Origin: an uncultured Collinsella sp. | GTDB lineage: Bacteria; Actinomycetota; Coriobacteriia; Coriobacteriales; Coriobacteriaceae | Length of the DNA: 64,000 bases | Direction: 5' to 3' | Assembly: GCA_900757495.1 (NCBI GenBank) | Contig: CAAENX010000021.1 | Coordinates: forward strand, 1-64,000 | Shown here: piece by piece, positions 16,053 through 25,200 of the stretch | Numbering within the stretch: the first letter of the stretch is position 1 | Layout of the letters: each line of letters opens with the position of its first letter | Translations under genes and position numbers: made by a program | The notes under the pieces: generated by a model | The model's database searches: none | Told to the model about the DNA's origin: nothing | The model's input: only the letters and a program-made list of their open reading frames with translations

Positions 16053-18038
16053 CTAGTTCTGCGAGAAGAATGGGAACTGCCTCGGGTCCACCGGTGGATG
16101 TGGCATCGGACCACCCTGGGGCCCACCCTGCGGTCCGCCCTGGCCGCCCATCATCTTTTCAATGGCGTCCTGGACCTCGCCCTCAAACTTCTTCATGCCC
16201 TCGTGCAGGCGGCGCTGGCCATCCTCGGAGCGCAGCTCCTCCATCTGCTCGGGCGAAATACCCAACAGCTCGCCCAACAGGCCCATCATCTCGCCGCGCA
16301 TACGGTCACTCGTATCGTCGTCGGCAAAGCGGCGCACTTCGGCGCGCGCCAGCGAATCAACCGTCATGCGCTCCTTGCCGTTGAGCCCCAGATCGGACCA
16401 CGCAAGCATATACGGCCAGGCGCGCTCGGCAAACGAACGGGCCGAGACGATCGGCACCGTCGGCAGCATGCGACGAGCAGCCTCACCTTGGCGCACGAGC
16501 ATCAACAGCAGCGAGCAGGCCTCGGGCTTGCCGGCGGCAATCGGGATGTCATCAAAGGGACGGTTGCGGTCCACGTGCGACTCAAGCGCACCATCGACCT
16601 CGCCCGGCTCGAGCGCACCGAGCAGCTGCGCCGCGCGATCGAGCATGTCGACCGGGCCGTCGAGCGTCGAGAGCGCCCGCGCCAGCACGCGCTCCATGCA
16701 ATCTTCCACCGCGTTGAGCGTCACGAGCTCCTGCGGCACCACGGCAGACGTGCGGTTGCGCACGCGCGCCACAAACTCGAGGGTCGACAGATACACATCG
16801 CCAAAGGGCGCGTAATCGCCCTGGTAGCCACCGCAAAGCGCCGGTGCCGCCAACGCGTACTCGGTCTTGGAAAGCGGGCTCAGAGCCATCGCGCCCAGCT
16901 CGAGCGCCGTGTCCTCCAACATGAGGCCCAGCGTACGCGAGCGCAGGCGCTCGGCATCGCCCGCCGACACATCGCGGTCGAGTACGCGCGCCGCATCCGG
17001 CGCATCGCGCTCAACCGTGCGAATATGCAGGCGCTCGGCAATCGCGCGAACGGCGGCACAACGAGCGGCCTCGGCCTCCTCCTGCGCCGGCGTAAAGATG
17101 CGATTGCGCCCCAGCACCAGGCCAATCACATTACGCGGACCCAAGGCATCGACGGCGAGCGCCGCCAACAGAGACGACGGCAAATCGCCCTCGAGCGCCA
17201 CCACGGCACGCGAGGCGCCGCGGGCGCGGGCGTGGTCGCGCACGGCAAGCACCAGTGCCTGCCACAGCCACTCCTCAGAGCGAAACTGGGGCAGCTCATG
17301 GTCCTCCAGGGCATCGAGCATCACGCCGCGCTGAATTTCCTGAACCAGCAGGCTCTCCTCAAAGCACGGCGCCTGAGCCACCACGCGACCGCAATCGTCG
17401 AGCACAAACGACCCGCCGGTATACACCGACTCGTCATAGGCGCCGACCGGCGCCATGCAGGCAAACCACACGCTGCGCTTGGATGCGATCTTGCGATAGG
17501 CGCCGCTGCGAACGGCGGCAATGGCGGCCGTCTCGCGGTCGGTCATATCAAACGCGTTAAACTGGAAATAGGCAATGAGGTCGACGCCGGTCGGCAGCAT
17601 CTCGAGCTCGCGATCCAAGTCAAACACCACGGCGATGCGCACGCCGTCCACGTCAAACACCGGAGGCGCCCAACGCGCGTCGTTGTTCTCGCCGCGCTGC
17701 AGGGCGATGCTTGTGCGCGCGGGCACCACGTGACCGTCTTTGAGCATCATATAGTCAAGCAGGGGCTGGCCCTCAAACGAAACCGCAGAGGGCACGATGC
17801 AGATCATGTCGAGCTCTTGGATGCGCTCGGCAACGCCCGTCAGGCCCATCAACATATCGTGCTCAAAATCGGCAGCGCCCACCAGGCTGCCCGGCATGGC
17901 GCCCATAAAGAGCGGGGCCGGAACGCACAGCACGCGCGCGCCGCGCTCATGAGCCAGGCGAGCCTGGTCCTCGATGCGGCCGCAAATGCCCTCGATGTCA
18001 CCCAGGCGCATATCGATCTGTGCAAGTGCGAGCTTCAT
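16053..18038 (-). CDS. NAD synthetase-like protein, both active sites apparently lost
   Basis: 661 residues with the layout of glutamine-dependent NAD+ synthetase: an N-terminal nitrilase-type domain (MKLALAQIDMRLGDIEG, to about residue 260) and a C-terminal synthetase domain. Key positions differ. The glutamate of the family motif FPELSLTGY aligns with Ala41 (VPAPLFMGAMP), and no lysine appears where the catalytic Lys is expected (ARTSIALQRGENNDARW). The ATP P-loop SGGxDS reads LEGDLPSS before LLAALAVDALG. A cysteine is present in WFACMAPVG, but whether it matches the nucleophile is unclear. The tail is GGQGGPQGGPQGGP-rich. The frame is intact over 2 kb, so it is probably a functional non-enzyme or new-function homologue, not a pseudogene. 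Confidence 0.8.
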   Translation of the reverse strand: MKLALAQIDMRLGDIEGICGRIEDQARLAHERGARVLCVPAPLFMGAMPGSLVGAADFEHDMLMGLTGVAERIQELDMICIVPSAVSFEGQPLLDYMMLKDGHVVPARTSIALQRGENNDARWAPPVFDVDGVRIAVVFDLDRELEMLPTGVDLIAYFQFNAFDMTDRETAAIAAVRSGAYRKIASKRSVWFACMAPVGAYDESVYTGGSFVLDDCGRVVAQAPCFEESLLVQEIQRGVMLDALEDHELPQFRSEEWLWQALVLAVRDHARARGASRAVVALEGDLPSSLLAALAVDALGPRNVIGLVLGRNRIFTPAQEEAEAARCAAVRAIAERLHIRTVERDAPDAARVLDRDVSAGDAERLRSRTLGLMLEDTALELGAMALSPLSKTEYALAAPALCGGYQGDYAPFGDVYLSTLEFVARVRNRTSAVVPQELVTLNAVEDCMERVLARALSTLDGPVDMLDRAAQLLGALEPGEVDGALESHVDRNRPFDDIPIAAGKPEACSLLLMLVRQGEAARRMLPTVPIVSARSFAERAWPYMLAWSDLGLNGKERMTVDSLARAEVRRFADDDTSDRMRGEMMGLLGELLGISPEQMEELRSEDGQRRLHEGMKKFEGEVQDAIEKMMGGQGGPQGGPQGGPMPHPPVDPRQFPFFSQN

Positions 18039-18155
18039 GGCCCAGCCCTTTCCGTCGTAAATCGTCGTTGTCGTAGTAAAAGCGCCGGCCGCATAATGCA
18101 GTCGGCGCTCGCATGTGCATATGCTAGCTATGATACCCCGAGCGGGGGCGCGCTC

Positions 18156-18518
18156 CTAGAACGTCGCGGACCACAGCCCATGCAGGTTGCAGTAGGCATA
18201 GACGGTACCGGTCTTGGAACCGCCGGCAAAAAACGTCGCGGGCTTCATGCCGGGCTGGAGGTAATGGACCTCCAGGCGGCCCTCGGCCTCAAGCGCGATC
18301 CACTCGATGTAGTGCTCGGGCAGCATGGGGTGCTCCGTCGAGCCCACGCGTGCATGGATGACGTGACCGTCGCGCTCGGTCTCGACAACAGGTACGTGCT
18401 TCTCGTGCGCCGCGTCCTCGGTGTTCGCCGTCAGCTCCGTGCAGCCCGCAGGGGTCGCAACGTCGTCACCAAGAGCCGCAATGAGCTTGCCATTGGAATC
18501 CTTAAAGAATTTTGCCAT
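18156..18518 (-). CDS. Superoxide reductase (desulfoferrodoxin-like) lacking Fe centre I
   Basis: 120 residues from the ATG at 18518, which has AAGGAG eight bases before it. Superoxide reductase reduces superoxide to peroxide at a His4-Cys iron site. The expected ligands are present: His in EKHVPVV, both His in HPMLPEHYIEWI, and Cys and His in YCNLHGLW. In desulfoferrodoxin a preceding FFKCxxCG...CC segment binds a second iron; here it reads FFKDSNGKLIAALGDD ... AGC, leaving one cysteine, so centre I should not form. The short degenerate N-terminal domain remains. Cytosolic oxygen-defence enzyme suited to an anaerobe. Confidence 0.92.
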   Translation of the reverse strand: MAKFFKDSNGKLIAALGDDVATPAGCTELTANTEDAAHEKHVPVVETERDGHVIHARVGSTEHPMLPEHYIEWIALEAEGRLEVHYLQPGMKPATFFAGGSKTGTVYAYCNLHGLWSATF

Positions 18519-18689
18519 GATGTTCTCCTTTGCTGATATGCCGGTGTTCTCGATGCTTCTTATGCCCAAAGGCAGGCAAACCATCCACGGCATGACAAAT
18601 GAACACATAACGAGCGAGGCTAGCGCCCGGGGCCAGAGCGCGCCGGCAACCCAAAGTCGTCTCGACAGCCCCGGTTGCCATCTGCGCAG

Positions 18690-21600
18690 CTAATGACCGT
18701 CGCCGCCGAGCAGTGCCAGAACATCCTCGCGCGTGAACAGCGCCGACGAGATGCCGTCGCCGCCGAGCACGCTGTTGACCAGGTCGCGCTTGGACTCCTG
18801 CATCTGCATAATGCGCTCCTCGATCGTGTCCTTGGCAATGAGCTTGTACACGGTCACGGTATGTTGCTGGCCAATACGGTGCGCGCGGTCGGTCGCCTGG
18901 TCCTGCGCTGCCACGTTCCACCACGGGTCGTAGTGGATGACCACGTCGGCCGCCGTCAGGTTAAGGCCCACGCCGCCCGCCTTGAGCGAAATCAAAAAGA
19001 CCGGAACCTCGCCCGCTTGGAACTGCGCGACCATCTTGGCGCGGCTCTCCTTAGACGAAGCGCCCGTGAGCTTAAGGAAGGCGATGTCCTCCTTGGCCAA
19101 GCGCTTACCGATGATATCGAGCATACCCGTAAACTGGCTGAACAACAGGATGCGATGCCCGCCGTCGAGCGCACCGTGAACGAGCTCCATGCAAGCGTCG
19201 AGCTTGGCGCTCCCCGCCTTGTAGTCCTCGTAGTGTAGATGCGGGTCGCAGCAAATCTGGCGCAGCTTGGTGAGCTCAGCAAGCACCTTGAGCTTGTCTT
19301 TCTTAAACTCCCCGGCCTCGCGGTGCTGCACCTGCTGGGCGATGCGGTCCTGGTTGGCCAGGTAGAGTTTGCGCTGCTCGCCGGTGAGCTGTGCCATGAC
19401 GGTGTCCTCGATCTTCTCGGGCAGATCGGCCACCACGTCTTCCTTAACGCGGCGCAGCACAAACGGCGACACGAGCGCCTGCAGGCGAGCGGCGCTGTCC
19501 CCCTCGGCGTGCTCGACCGGACTTTCGAAACGCTTGGCAAACGACTCGCGCGTACCAAGCAGGCCCGGCATCAAAAAGTCGAAGATGCTCCAGAGCTCGG
19601 ACAAGCGGTTTTCGATGGGCGTGCCCGTCAGGGCAAAGCGCACGCCGGCAGGCAGTCGCTTGGCGGCGCGAGCCACCTGCGTGAGCGGGTTTTTAATGTA
19701 CTGGGCCTCGTCGAGCACAACGCGGGCAAAGTCCTGCTCGACATACTCGTCGATATCGCGGCGCATGAGGTCATACGACGTCACGACCACGTTATGCTCG
19801 TCGGCGCCGGTTATCTGCACGCGGCGCTGCGCCTTGGCACCCACAATGGCGCACACGTCGAGCGAAGGCGCAAAGCGCTCCAGCTCGGCAGTCCAGTTAT
19901 ACACGAGCGACGCAGGGCACACCACGAGCGTGGGCTTAGTGTCCCCCGCTTCCACGCGCGCCAGGATATGCGCGATCATCTGCAGCGTTTTGCCCAGGCC
20001 CATGTCGTCGGCCAAGATGCCGCCGAGGCCCAGGTGCTCGAGCGAGCCGAGCCACTGGTAGCCGTCAACCTGATAGCCACGTAGCGTGGCCTTGAGAGCT
20101 GTCGGCACCGTAAAGTCCATCTTGCCGAGCGTATCCAGACGCTCGACGGTGCGACGGAATGCGGCATCGCGATCGGCCTCAAGCGCCGGCGTGCGCGCGA
20201 GCATGCTATCGACGAACAGGGTACTCGACGCGGGAAGCGACACGCCGTCGAGCAGATCGACGGCATCAACGCCTAGGTCCTCGGCAAGGCCAAACGCGGC
20301 ACGGGCACCCTCGTCCAGGCGAATGATGTCGCCCGACGTGAGACGCGCAAACGTCTGGTGACGCTTGTAGGAGTCGAGGTAGATGGCAAGGTCTGCCGCC
20401 GAAAGACCGCTCGCGCCCAGCTCGACGTCGAGCAGGTTGCTCTTGACGGTTGCACGCACCGAAAGCTTGGGCGCAGGGCGGACCGAGACCTGGCGCAGGC
20501 GGTCGCTGAGCATGACCTCGCCCAGCTCGGACAGGGCAGACAGGCCCTCGGTCAGCAAGTGGAACAGGCTCTCGTCATCGCGTTCCTCAAACGCCAGGCC
20601 GCGCTCGTAAAAATCGAAATACAGGGCCGCCGTGTCCATAACGCGAAACTCTGCCACTTCGTCGCGCGGCGGCACGCCAGGACGCTGGTCTTCGAAGGGG
20701 CTGCCCGGAGCACCCAGGCTAAAGAGATCTGCCGACCAGTCGCCGTAGGTAACCGAAATTTTGCAGGTCACGAGCCCATCGTCGACGCCGATCGCCATGG
20801 CAAAGCTCGGCTCGGGCGCCACGGTATCGAGTGCAGCGGGCGCGGTAAGATCGGTGTAGTCGCGCAAAATGGGCAGTGCCATGCGGCAGAATTCGCCCGC
20901 CTGCTCGGCGGCAATATGGACCGGCGTGCGACAGGGCAGCAAGCGTGATAGGAACGGCGCCGCGTGCTGAGCAAACGCCACATCGGTGCGGCGCGCACGG
21001 CGGGTGTCGACCAGATAGGCAACGTCGCCCGAAGCAAAGCAGTATGCATCGGCCGGCAGGCGCAGATCATAGCTGCCACCGGCCGCCGGCGCGATTTTGG
21101 CGGCAAGGAGCGGTGGGCGCTTAGACAGCGCCTCGTCCTCCCCTTCCGGAGGCAGTTCAACCGCCACGTCATAGGTGCGATGCGTCGTCGTCCCCCGCGA
21201 CCAGGCGGGCTCAAAAGAGATGGTCTGGCCGCGTAGCAGGTCCAGCACATATACGATGCTATGCTCGGACAGCGGCAACTGACGCTCGGCGACAAAACCG
21301 TTGCGGGCAAAGTCGTACGACGCCGAACGCGAGCTTGTGATGTCATCGAGATAGGCAACTGTCGTCACAACAAGGTTGAGCAGCTTTGTCGAAACGCCTT
21401 CGAAGGCTTCGGGCGTATGGACAAACGTGAGCTTCTTACCGTACGAGAAGGTGCCGCCTCGGACATAGGCGTCGGCCATGCCGTCGATATCCTTGACCAC
21501 GTAGGACACCGAACCGCAGCGAATGCGGAACTCGAGCGCCCAGCTAAAACGCTCTGCAAACAGCGGGCTGTAATACGGCACGAGCGAGGGCTCAAGCACC

Positions 21601-22154
21601 GCCTTGGGGGCGTCGGGATCAACGGCACCGGCAAGCTTGCGGCGCATGCTCGTCAGCTCGTCCATGCGCGCATCCGAAAGATCGGAGAGCGCCGCCATAA
21701 GGCTCGGGCTCGTGGGGACGGGCGCCGGGAAGGGAAAGTTGGGGTTGACGGCCGGCGCTTTGGGCGCGGTGCGCGCGGGCTGTTTCGGCTGCGCCGTAAA
21801 CGTGCGGACCGGCGTGCGCAGGCCCTCGACGGGCTCGGTGCCGCTTGCGTCCAGATACGCAAGCGCCGTGGCGATGGCGTGCTTGCACATGCCAGGGTAG
21901 CGATAGGCAGCGGGGCAATCGCAGTCGTAGTCGACCACCTCGTGCTCGTCCATGTCGAGCGTCACGTGCGTCTTGTACAGGTCACCGCGCGAGCCGCGCA
22001 CCGAGCCCTCAACCGTCACGTTCCTGGAGAACCGAGAGCCGCTGTCCTCGATCGACAGCACGGCGCCGTTGAGCATGAGCGAACGCCCCTTCATAAAGGT
22101 GCCGCTCAACGCCGCCTCTTTCCGGAGCGCCTGCACGAACGTCCCCTGCGCCAT
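18690..22154 (-). CDS. SWIM-domain SNF2-family helicase
   Basis: 1154 residues from the ATG at 22154 (MAQGTFVQALR), which has GGAGG five bases upstream. The N-terminal SWIM zinc finger reads YDCDCPAAYRYPGMCKHA (CxC...CxH). A long middle region precedes a complete SF2 core: motif I GILADDMGLGKTLQ, motif II LDEAQYIKN, motif III ALTGTPIEN, motif IV region ILLFSQFTGMLDII, motif V AGGVGLNLTAAD, motif VI DQATDRAHRIGQ. Family knowledge: double-stranded DNA translocases that remodel protein-DNA complexes, often linked to repair or transcription recycling. The particular role in this organism is not known. Confidence 0.95.
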   Translation of the reverse strand: MAQGTFVQALRKEAALSGTFMKGRSLMLNGAVLSIEDSGSRFSRNVTVEGSVRGSRGDLYKTHVTLDMDEHEVVDYDCDCPAAYRYPGMCKHAIATALAYLDASGTEPVEGLRTPVRTFTAQPKQPARTAPKAPAVNPNFPFPAPVPTSPSLMAALSDLSDARMDELTSMRRKLAGAVDPDAPKAVLEPSLVPYYSPLFAERFSWALEFRIRCGSVSYVVKDIDGMADAYVRGGTFSYGKKLTFVHTPEAFEGVSTKLLNLVVTTVAYLDDITSSRSASYDFARNGFVAERQLPLSEHSIVYVLDLLRGQTISFEPAWSRGTTTHRTYDVAVELPPEGEDEALSKRPPLLAAKIAPAAGGSYDLRLPADAYCFASGDVAYLVDTRRARRTDVAFAQHAAPFLSRLLPCRTPVHIAAEQAGEFCRMALPILRDYTDLTAPAALDTVAPEPSFAMAIGVDDGLVTCKISVTYGDWSADLFSLGAPGSPFEDQRPGVPPRDEVAEFRVMDTAALYFDFYERGLAFEERDDESLFHLLTEGLSALSELGEVMLSDRLRQVSVRPAPKLSVRATVKSNLLDVELGASGLSAADLAIYLDSYKRHQTFARLTSGDIIRLDEGARAAFGLAEDLGVDAVDLLDGVSLPASSTLFVDSMLARTPALEADRDAAFRRTVERLDTLGKMDFTVPTALKATLRGYQVDGYQWLGSLEHLGLGGILADDMGLGKTLQMIAHILARVEAGDTKPTLVVCPASLVYNWTAELERFAPSLDVCAIVGAKAQRRVQITGADEHNVVVTSYDLMRRDIDEYVEQDFARVVLDEAQYIKNPLTQVARAAKRLPAGVRFALTGTPIENRLSELWSIFDFLMPGLLGTRESFAKRFESPVEHAEGDSAARLQALVSPFVLRRVKEDVVADLPEKIEDTVMAQLTGEQRKLYLANQDRIAQQVQHREAGEFKKDKLKVLAELTKLRQICCDPHLHYEDYKAGSAKLDACMELVHGALDGGHRILLFSQFTGMLDIIGKRLAKEDIAFLKLTGASSKESRAKMVAQFQAGEVPVFLISLKAGGVGLNLTAADVVIHYDPWWNVAAQDQATDRAHRIGQQHTVTVYKLIAKDTIEERIMQMQESKRDLVNSVLGGDGISSALFTREDVLALLGGDGH

Positions 22155-22178
22155 CACTTCCTCCAATCTCGCGCGCCA

Positions 22179-22228
22179 AATGATTTTTCTGGGACGGGGA
22201 TGAAAAAATCATTCCCGTCCCAGAAAAA
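22179..22228. repeat. Nested palindromes with GGGACGGG core
   Basis: Two overlapping inverted repeats. AATGATTTTT (22179-22188) and AAAAATCATT (22204-22213) form a perfect 10-bp stem with CTGGGACGGGGATGA in the loop. TTTTTCTGGGACGGG (22184-22198) and CCCGTCCCAGAAAAA (22214-22228) form a perfect 15-bp stem. The two hairpins exclude each other. It lies in the dnaE-SNF2 spacer just upstream of the SNF2 start. Confidence 0.8.
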
Positions 22229-22252
22229 CTGGTCTTCCGCCACACGTCATCC

Positions 22253-22291
22253 AAAATGATTTTTTAATCCCCGTCCCAGAAAAATCATTTT
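22253..22291 (-). terminator. Palindrome overlapping dnaE stop, probable terminator
   Basis: AAAATGATTTTT (22253-22264) and AAAAATCATTTT (22280-22291) form a perfect 12-bp stem around a loop holding CCCCGTCCC. The dnaE TAA stop falls inside the right arm. Because the stem ends in an A/T tract it could terminate transcription of dnaE, but the sequence family relation to 22179-22228 suggests a mobile-type palindrome that was recruited here. Confidence 0.6.
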
Positions 22292-25200
22292 AGATCACCG
22301 TCACTCTGCCTTGGTTACCCACAATGGCCTTGGCCTCGGCCAGCAGCGGAATCGAACGCGCGTTGACCTTGGCAGGTACCTCGGCACGCAGCACGCGCCC
22401 GTCCACCTGCTCGATAAAGATCTCCACGCGGTCGCCGCCCGGGTTAGCGGTGAGCACCGTGGCCAGGCGCGCCATATTGCCCTGGCTAAAGCGGCTGTTA
22501 GGCACCATGACCTCAAACACCTTGGGCTTGTTGTTCTCCTCGTTGAGCTCGAGCGGCACGATCTCCTGCGCGATGATCTGGTCGCCGCGGTCCGAGCGCT
22601 CGAGCTTGCCCTTAATGCGCACAAAGGCATCGGACAGCTGCGCGCCGGTCTCGGGATCGACCTCGCCGTACAGGTACCCCTCGGCCTCTTTATAGGTCTT
22701 GGGGAACACGACGACGGTGGCCTCGCCTTCCATGTCCTCGAGCTGCACGATGCCCATGGGGTCACCGTTTTTGGTCACGCGCTTGGACACGCTCGAGACC
22801 ATGCCGGCCCACCACAGCGCCTTGCCCTCGGGAATCTCCTGGTTGATGGTGCCGCCCGTAGGATTCTGAACTTCGTAGCCGGTATCGATCTGCGAGAACG
22901 AGAAGTCGCGCGCCTTGGCTAGTGCATACTCAAACGGGCGCAGCGGGTGGTCCGAGACATAGATGCCCAGAACCTCCTTCTCCTGGCTCAACTTAAGGTG
23001 GCGGTCCCACTCCTGGCCATCTGGATCGGGCACGCTGACCTCAAAGCCCGAGCCCTCAACATCGCCAAACATGTCGAAGAACGACGTCTGGCCGCTCGCG
23101 CGATCCTTCTGGCGCTTTACCGCGGCGTCGATGATGTTCTCGGGGTTGTTCTTGTCCACAAAGTGCATCATCTGGCGACGCGGATAGCCCGTGGAGTCGA
23201 AGGCGCCTGCCTTGATGAGCGATTCGATCACACGGCGGTTTGCCTGGCTGGAGTCCACGCGCTCGACAAAGTCGTGCAGCGTTTTAAACGGGCCGCCCGC
23301 CTCGCGCTCGGCGATGATCGCCTGCGCCACGCCGGTGCCCACGCCGCGGATGCCGGCCAGACCAAAACGCACGCCCTCCTTGGTAGCCGTGAACTCGGTG
23401 CCGGACTCGTTGACGTCTGGCGACAGCACGGGAATGCCATCGTGACGGCACGCCGAGACGTAGTGAACGATCTTGTCGGTCTTGCCCGTATAGGACGTCA
23501 GAACGGCCGCCATGTACTCATGCGGATAGTGTGCCTTGAGCCACGCCGTCTGCATAACCAGGATGGCGTAGCCGGCGGAGTGCGACTTGTTGAAGGCGTA
23601 GGACGCGAACTCGAGAACATCGTCCCAAATCTTCTGAGCGACCTCGCGCGTGTAGTTGTTCTTGATAGCGCCGTTCATCCAGTGATCGTAGGTGGTCTCG
23701 TCCGAGCCATCCTCCCAGTGCAGCACCGTCGACGTGAGCAGCTTGATCTTTTTCTTAGCCACGGGCTTACGGATACGCGAGTCCGATTCGCCCTTGGAAA
23801 AGCCGCACATCTCGACGGAGATGAGCATAACCTGCTCCTGGTAGACCATGGTGCCGTAGGTTTCGCCCAGAATGTCGTCCAGGCGGTCGTCGTAGGAGAC
23901 GGCCGGCTCCTTGCCGTTCATACGGTTGATGTAGGACGAAACCATGCCGGCGCCCAGCGGGCCCGGGCGGTACAGAGCGATCAATGCCACGACGTGCTTG
24001 TACTCGGTGGGCTTCATGTTCTTGATCGTGGCCGTCATGCCGGCGGACTCGACCTGGAAGACGCCGGCGGTGTGGCCGGAACCCATGAGCTTAAAGATCT
24101 CGGGGTCGTCAAAAGGAATCTCTTCCTCTTTGATGTCGATGCCGAAGTTCTTTTTGATGTTTGCCTTGGCCTTGGAGATAACAGTCAGCGTGCGCAGGCC
24201 CAAGAAGTCCATCTTGAGCAGGCCCATGTCGGCAACGGTATGGCCCTCGTACTGGGTAATCTCGACGCCGCCCTTGGTGTCGAGCTTGGTGGGCACGTGC
24301 TCGTTGACGGGGTCGCGGCAGATCAGAACGGCGCACGCGTGCACGCCCTCGCCACGGGTGAGGCCCTCGATTGAGAGCGCCGTGTCGATGATGCGGCGGG
24401 CGTCGTCGTCCTTTTTATATGCCTCGGCAAAATCGGGGTTAAACAGGTCCTCTTTGCCGGGTTGCTTTTCGAGCACCTGCTTGAGCTTGACCTTGGGGTC
24501 GCTCGAGACCATCTTGGACAGACGCTGGCCCATGTAGACCGGGTAGTCCAGGACGCGAGCGGCGTCGTTGATGGCCTGCTTGGCCTTAATGGTCGAGTAG
24601 GTGATGACGTGGGTGACCTTCTCGGGGCCGTAGAGCTGGCGAACGTGCTCCACGACCTCGAGGCGCCGCTCATCGTCGAAGTCCATATCGATATCGGGCA
24701 TCTCGGTACGCTGCGGGGACAGGAACCTCTCGAACATCAGGCCGTTCTCGAGCGGATCGAACGCGGTGATGTTCATGGCGTAGGCGACGATAGCGCCGGC
24801 AGCCGAGCCACGGCCGGGGCCGACGCCAATGCCGTTGTCCTTGGCCCATTGCACGTACTCAGCGACGATCAAAAAGTAGGCGGCAAAGCCCTTGTCGCAG
24901 ATGACCTTGTATTCGTACTCAAAGCGCTCTTTGATGTTGACGCCACCGATCTCGCGCGTGGCCCAGTCGTCGCCATAGTGTTGGCGCAGGCCCTTCTCGC
25001 ACTCGCGGCGGAACTGGCTCTCGTGCGTCTCGCCGGGATCGAGCAACGGGAAGCGCGGCAGGATGATGGAGTCCCAGTCCAGCTCCACGTAGCACTTGTC
25101 GGCGATCTCGAGCGTGTTGTCGCAGGCCTCGGGGCAATACGGAAACATCGCCCGCATTTCCTCCTCGGTCTTCATGTAAAACTCCGAGCCGGTCATGCGC

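Noticed and set aside
16014..18536. 840-codon plus-strand frame opposite the NAD-synthetase-like gene
   Set aside because: Low-complexity, His/Arg-rich shadow with no ribosome site; the minus-strand gene shows clear family pattern.
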